Part shown: positions 5,614 to 7,062 of the stretch, piece by piece
Layout of the letters: each line of letters opens with the position of its first letter
Numbering within the stretch: the stretch's first letter is position 1
Assembly (NCBI GenBank): GCA_026785985.1
Contig: JAJAYX010000274.1
Coordinates: 1 to 7,062, forward strand
Length of the DNA: 7,062 nt
Direction of reading: 5' to 3'
Source of the DNA: Rudanella sp.
Lineage (GTDB): Bacteria; Bacteroidota; Bacteroidia; Cytophagales; Spirosomataceae
Program-made: the position numbers and the translations under genes
Notes under the pieces: generated by a model
Databases searched by the model: none
The model's input: only the letters and a program-made list of their open reading frames with translations
What the model was told of the DNA's origin: nothing

Positions 5614-6918
5614 TTATAAGCCGTTCAGTCGTCCGGCGCGGATCGTGCCAAGCACTTGCCCGGTTAGGGTTTGACCAAGAAATGGTGAATTTTTTGATTT
5701 AGATACCGAACGAGCAAACGTCCATTGAGCCGCCGGGTCAAATAAAGTCAGGGTGGCGGGTTGCCCTTCGGCGATGGTCAGGGCAGGCAAACGCAAAATC
5801 CGGCGGGGTTGAATCGCCAACGCATTGACCAACTGACTCACCGACAAACCCGGATTGTGCGACATAATAGCTCCAAAAACGGTTTCAAGGCCTGTTATAC
5901 CAAACTCGGCCTGATCGAACTCGATTTGTTTGCTCTCGTCGTCCTGCGGGCTGTGATCCGACACAACCGCGTCGATGGTGCCGTCGGACAGACCTGCCCA
6001 CAGAGCTGCCACATCGGTGCGGGACCGAAATGGTGGATTCACTTTCAGGTTCGTATCGAAACCGGCCATCGCCGAATCATCGAACACCAACTGATGAGCA
6101 GCCACATCGCAACTCACCGGCAACCCCCGCTCTTTGGCCGCCCGAATTAACGAAACAGAATGCGCCGACGACAGGCAGGAGAAGTGAAGGATGGGAGCGG
6201 TCCGACGGGTCAGCGACTGGTGAAGGGTGAAGTCCACCCCAAGCACATACGCCAACAGGCGCAAATCGCGCTCAATAATAATTTCCTCGGCCATTGCGGG
6301 CATTCCTTTCAGACCCAGCAAGGTGCTTTGAACGCTCTCGTGCATTTGACCAAAGCGCGTCAGGCCAGCTTCCTCAGGACGGTTCATGAGCAAACCCCCA
6401 AACGGGCGAAGATATTGCAGTGTTTTGAGCAGTAAATCAGCGTTTTGCAGCGGGTGTTCCCCATCCGAAAAGGCCACTGCCCCGGCATGATGCAGGTCGA
6501 TCATGTCAGTGAAGTCTTCACCTTTGGTACCTTTGGTGATCGCTGCAATAGGATGAACCCCCACAGGTTGCCCCTCGGCCATCCGCCGAACATAGCCCAG
6601 GGTGTCTTTAGAATCCACTACGGGCTGCGTATTGGGCAACACGGTAATGTCGGTGAAGCCCCCGGCAAGGGCAGCCCGGCAAACACTGGTGAGGTCTTCT
6701 TTATGCTCAAATCCGGGATCGCACCCCGACACGCGCATATCGACCCAACCCGGCGACACATGCAGGTTTGGCCGCTCAACAACGGAACAACCGTCGGGAG
6801 CCTCGATGAAATCGGCAATCTGGCGCACCAACCCATTGTCGATCAGCACGTCGCGCACCAGCCCATTGAAGGCTGACTGGGGGTCGATGATGTGCGCAGA
6901 ACGAAGGAGAATTTGCAT
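5614..6918 (-). CDS. Dihydroorotase-like amidohydrolase (PyrC-like) with degenerate metal site
   Basis: This is a 434-residue protein, full length for class I dihydroorotases, which cyclise carbamoyl-aspartate in pyrimidine synthesis. The fold landmarks are intact: P56-G-W-V-D60, A82-A-L-A-G-G-F-T, P95-N-T, F150-S-D152-G, H245-F-S-C-L-S-S, V293-N-P-P-F-R, D312-G-T-I-D and D321-H-S-P. The metal site is not. The D-x-H-x-H pair is D60-M-R62-V-S64, the following R-x-P-G is C66-D-P-G, and the later histidine (H-x-E region) is N179-R-P-E. Only D152, H245 and D321 of the usual ligands remain. Inactive dihydroorotase homologues that support aspartate transcarbamoylase are known in Pseudomonas (PyrC'), so a structural or altered role is likely here; no pyrB is visible. 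It leads the operon, with the repeats at 6932-7062 upstream. Confidence 0.9.
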   Translation of the reverse strand: MQILLRSAHIIDPQSAFNGLVRDVLIDNGLVRQIADFIEAPDGCSVVERPNLHVSPGWVDMRVSGCDPGFEHKEDLTSVCRAALAGGFTDITVLPNTQPVVDSKDTLGYVRRMAEGQPVGVHPIAAITKGTKGEDFTDMIDLHHAGAVAFSDGEHPLQNADLLLKTLQYLRPFGGLLMNRPEEAGLTRFGQMHESVQSTLLGLKGMPAMAEEIIIERDLRLLAYVLGVDFTLHQSLTRRTAPILHFSCLSSAHSVSLIRAAKERGLPVSCDVAAHQLVFDDSAMAGFDTNLKVNPPFRSRTDVAALWAGLSDGTIDAVVSDHSPQDDESKQIEFDQAEFGITGLETVFGAIMSHNPGLSVSQLVNALAIQPRRILRLPALTIAEGQPATLTLFDPAAQWTFARSVSKSKNSPFLGQTLTGQVLGTIRAGRLNGL

Positions 6919-6931
6919 GGTTTCGTGTGTA

Positions 6932-6953
6932 GAGACGCAATACGTTGCGTCTC
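6932..6953. repeat. Perfect inverted repeat, 9-bp arms with 4-base loop
   Basis: The left arm GAGACGCAA (6932-6940) and right arm TTGCGTCTC (6945-6953) are exact reverse complements around the loop TACG. It lies 13 bases upstream of the dihydroorotase-like start, inside the expected leader. Read on the minus strand, an AAAGGAG sequence (6951-6957) overlaps the base of the stem. GAGACGCAA/TTGCGTCTC palindromes recur, as I recall, as scattered small repeats in some Cytophagales and cyanobacterial genomes, so a REP-like mobile palindrome is the leading reading. A leader hairpin is the alternative. It lacks a U-tract on either strand, so it is not a typical intrinsic terminator. Confidence 0.75.
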
Positions 6954-6958
6954 CTTTG

Positions 6959-7062
6959 CGTCAGCAATGATTGTGCGTCAGCAATGATTGTGCGTCAGCA
7001 ATGATTGTGCGTCAGCAATGATTGTGCGTCAGCAATGATTGTGCGTCAGCAATGATTGTGCG
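6959..7062. repeat. Tandem array of an identical 17-bp unit, running off the window
   Basis: Six complete, identical head-to-tail copies of CGTCAGCAATGATTGTG start at 6959, 6976, 6993, 7010, 7027 and 7044, followed by the first two bases of a seventh at the window end. Each unit contains the near-palindrome CAATGATTG (4-bp arms around a central G). A TGA falls in each unit on both strands and 17 is not a multiple of three, so every frame closes within three units and the array cannot encode a long repeat protein. There are no unique spacers, so it is not CRISPR. It lies upstream of the dihydroorotase-like gene, immediately beyond the inverted repeat. Perfect identity suggests recent expansion or homogenisation. 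It could be a minisatellite or a clustered protein-binding site. Confidence 0.95.

Noticed and set aside
5761..6876. Plus-strand open frames opposite the dihydroorotase-like gene
   Set aside because: They are antisense to a full-length recognisable protein, and their translations look low in structure and match no family; shadows.
6959..7062. CRISPR array
   Set aside because: The copies are directly joined with no spacers, and the unit is only 17 bp.

Overview
The window looks like chromosome of a Bacteroidota bacterium of the order Cytophagales, most like the Spirosoma group. The evidence is a GldF-type gliding-motility ABC permease, two DUF4199 membrane proteins, a Bacteroidota-style dihydroorotase paralogue and a VanZ-like protein in one tight operon, with moderate to high GC in most genes. 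Start codons generally lack Shine-Dalgarno sequences, as is usual in this phylum. I recognised no convincing TAnnTTTG promoter and no strong hairpin terminator. No stretch over 300 bases is without a gene.

Left half (1-3431, + strand): a run of short genes of unknown function, most of them envelope proteins. In order: a 65-residue protein that may begin left of the window; a secreted protein with a Sec signal and two cysteines; a two-helix membrane protein with a DUF3239-like soluble domain; a zinc-ribbon protein with one membrane helix; a 107-residue two-helix membrane protein; a 37-codon ORF that looks like the severed N-terminus of a DUF4303-type protein; and a lipoprotein of unknown family. 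The close spacing suggests one or two transcripts. GC falls toward the 3' part of this block, around 2570-2900. The block resembles an accessory or immunity-type gene array, but this is inference.

Right half (3438-6918, - strand): five tightly packed genes read leftward. They are a dihydroorotase-like protein, DUF4199 protein B (3-bp gap), DUF4199 protein A (21-bp gap), gldF (stop and start share one base, TAATG) and a VanZ-like protein (ATGA overlap). The operon ends six bases from the oppositely oriented lipoprotein gene. The dihydroorotase-like protein has lost three histidine metal ligands and is probably not a conventional dihydroorotase. gldF is not followed by its usual partner gldG.

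Right edge (6919-7062): upstream of the dihydroorotase-like gene lie a perfect 9-bp-arm inverted repeat and then at least six identical head-to-tail copies of a 17-bp unit, which run off the window. This is the most striking non-coding structure here.
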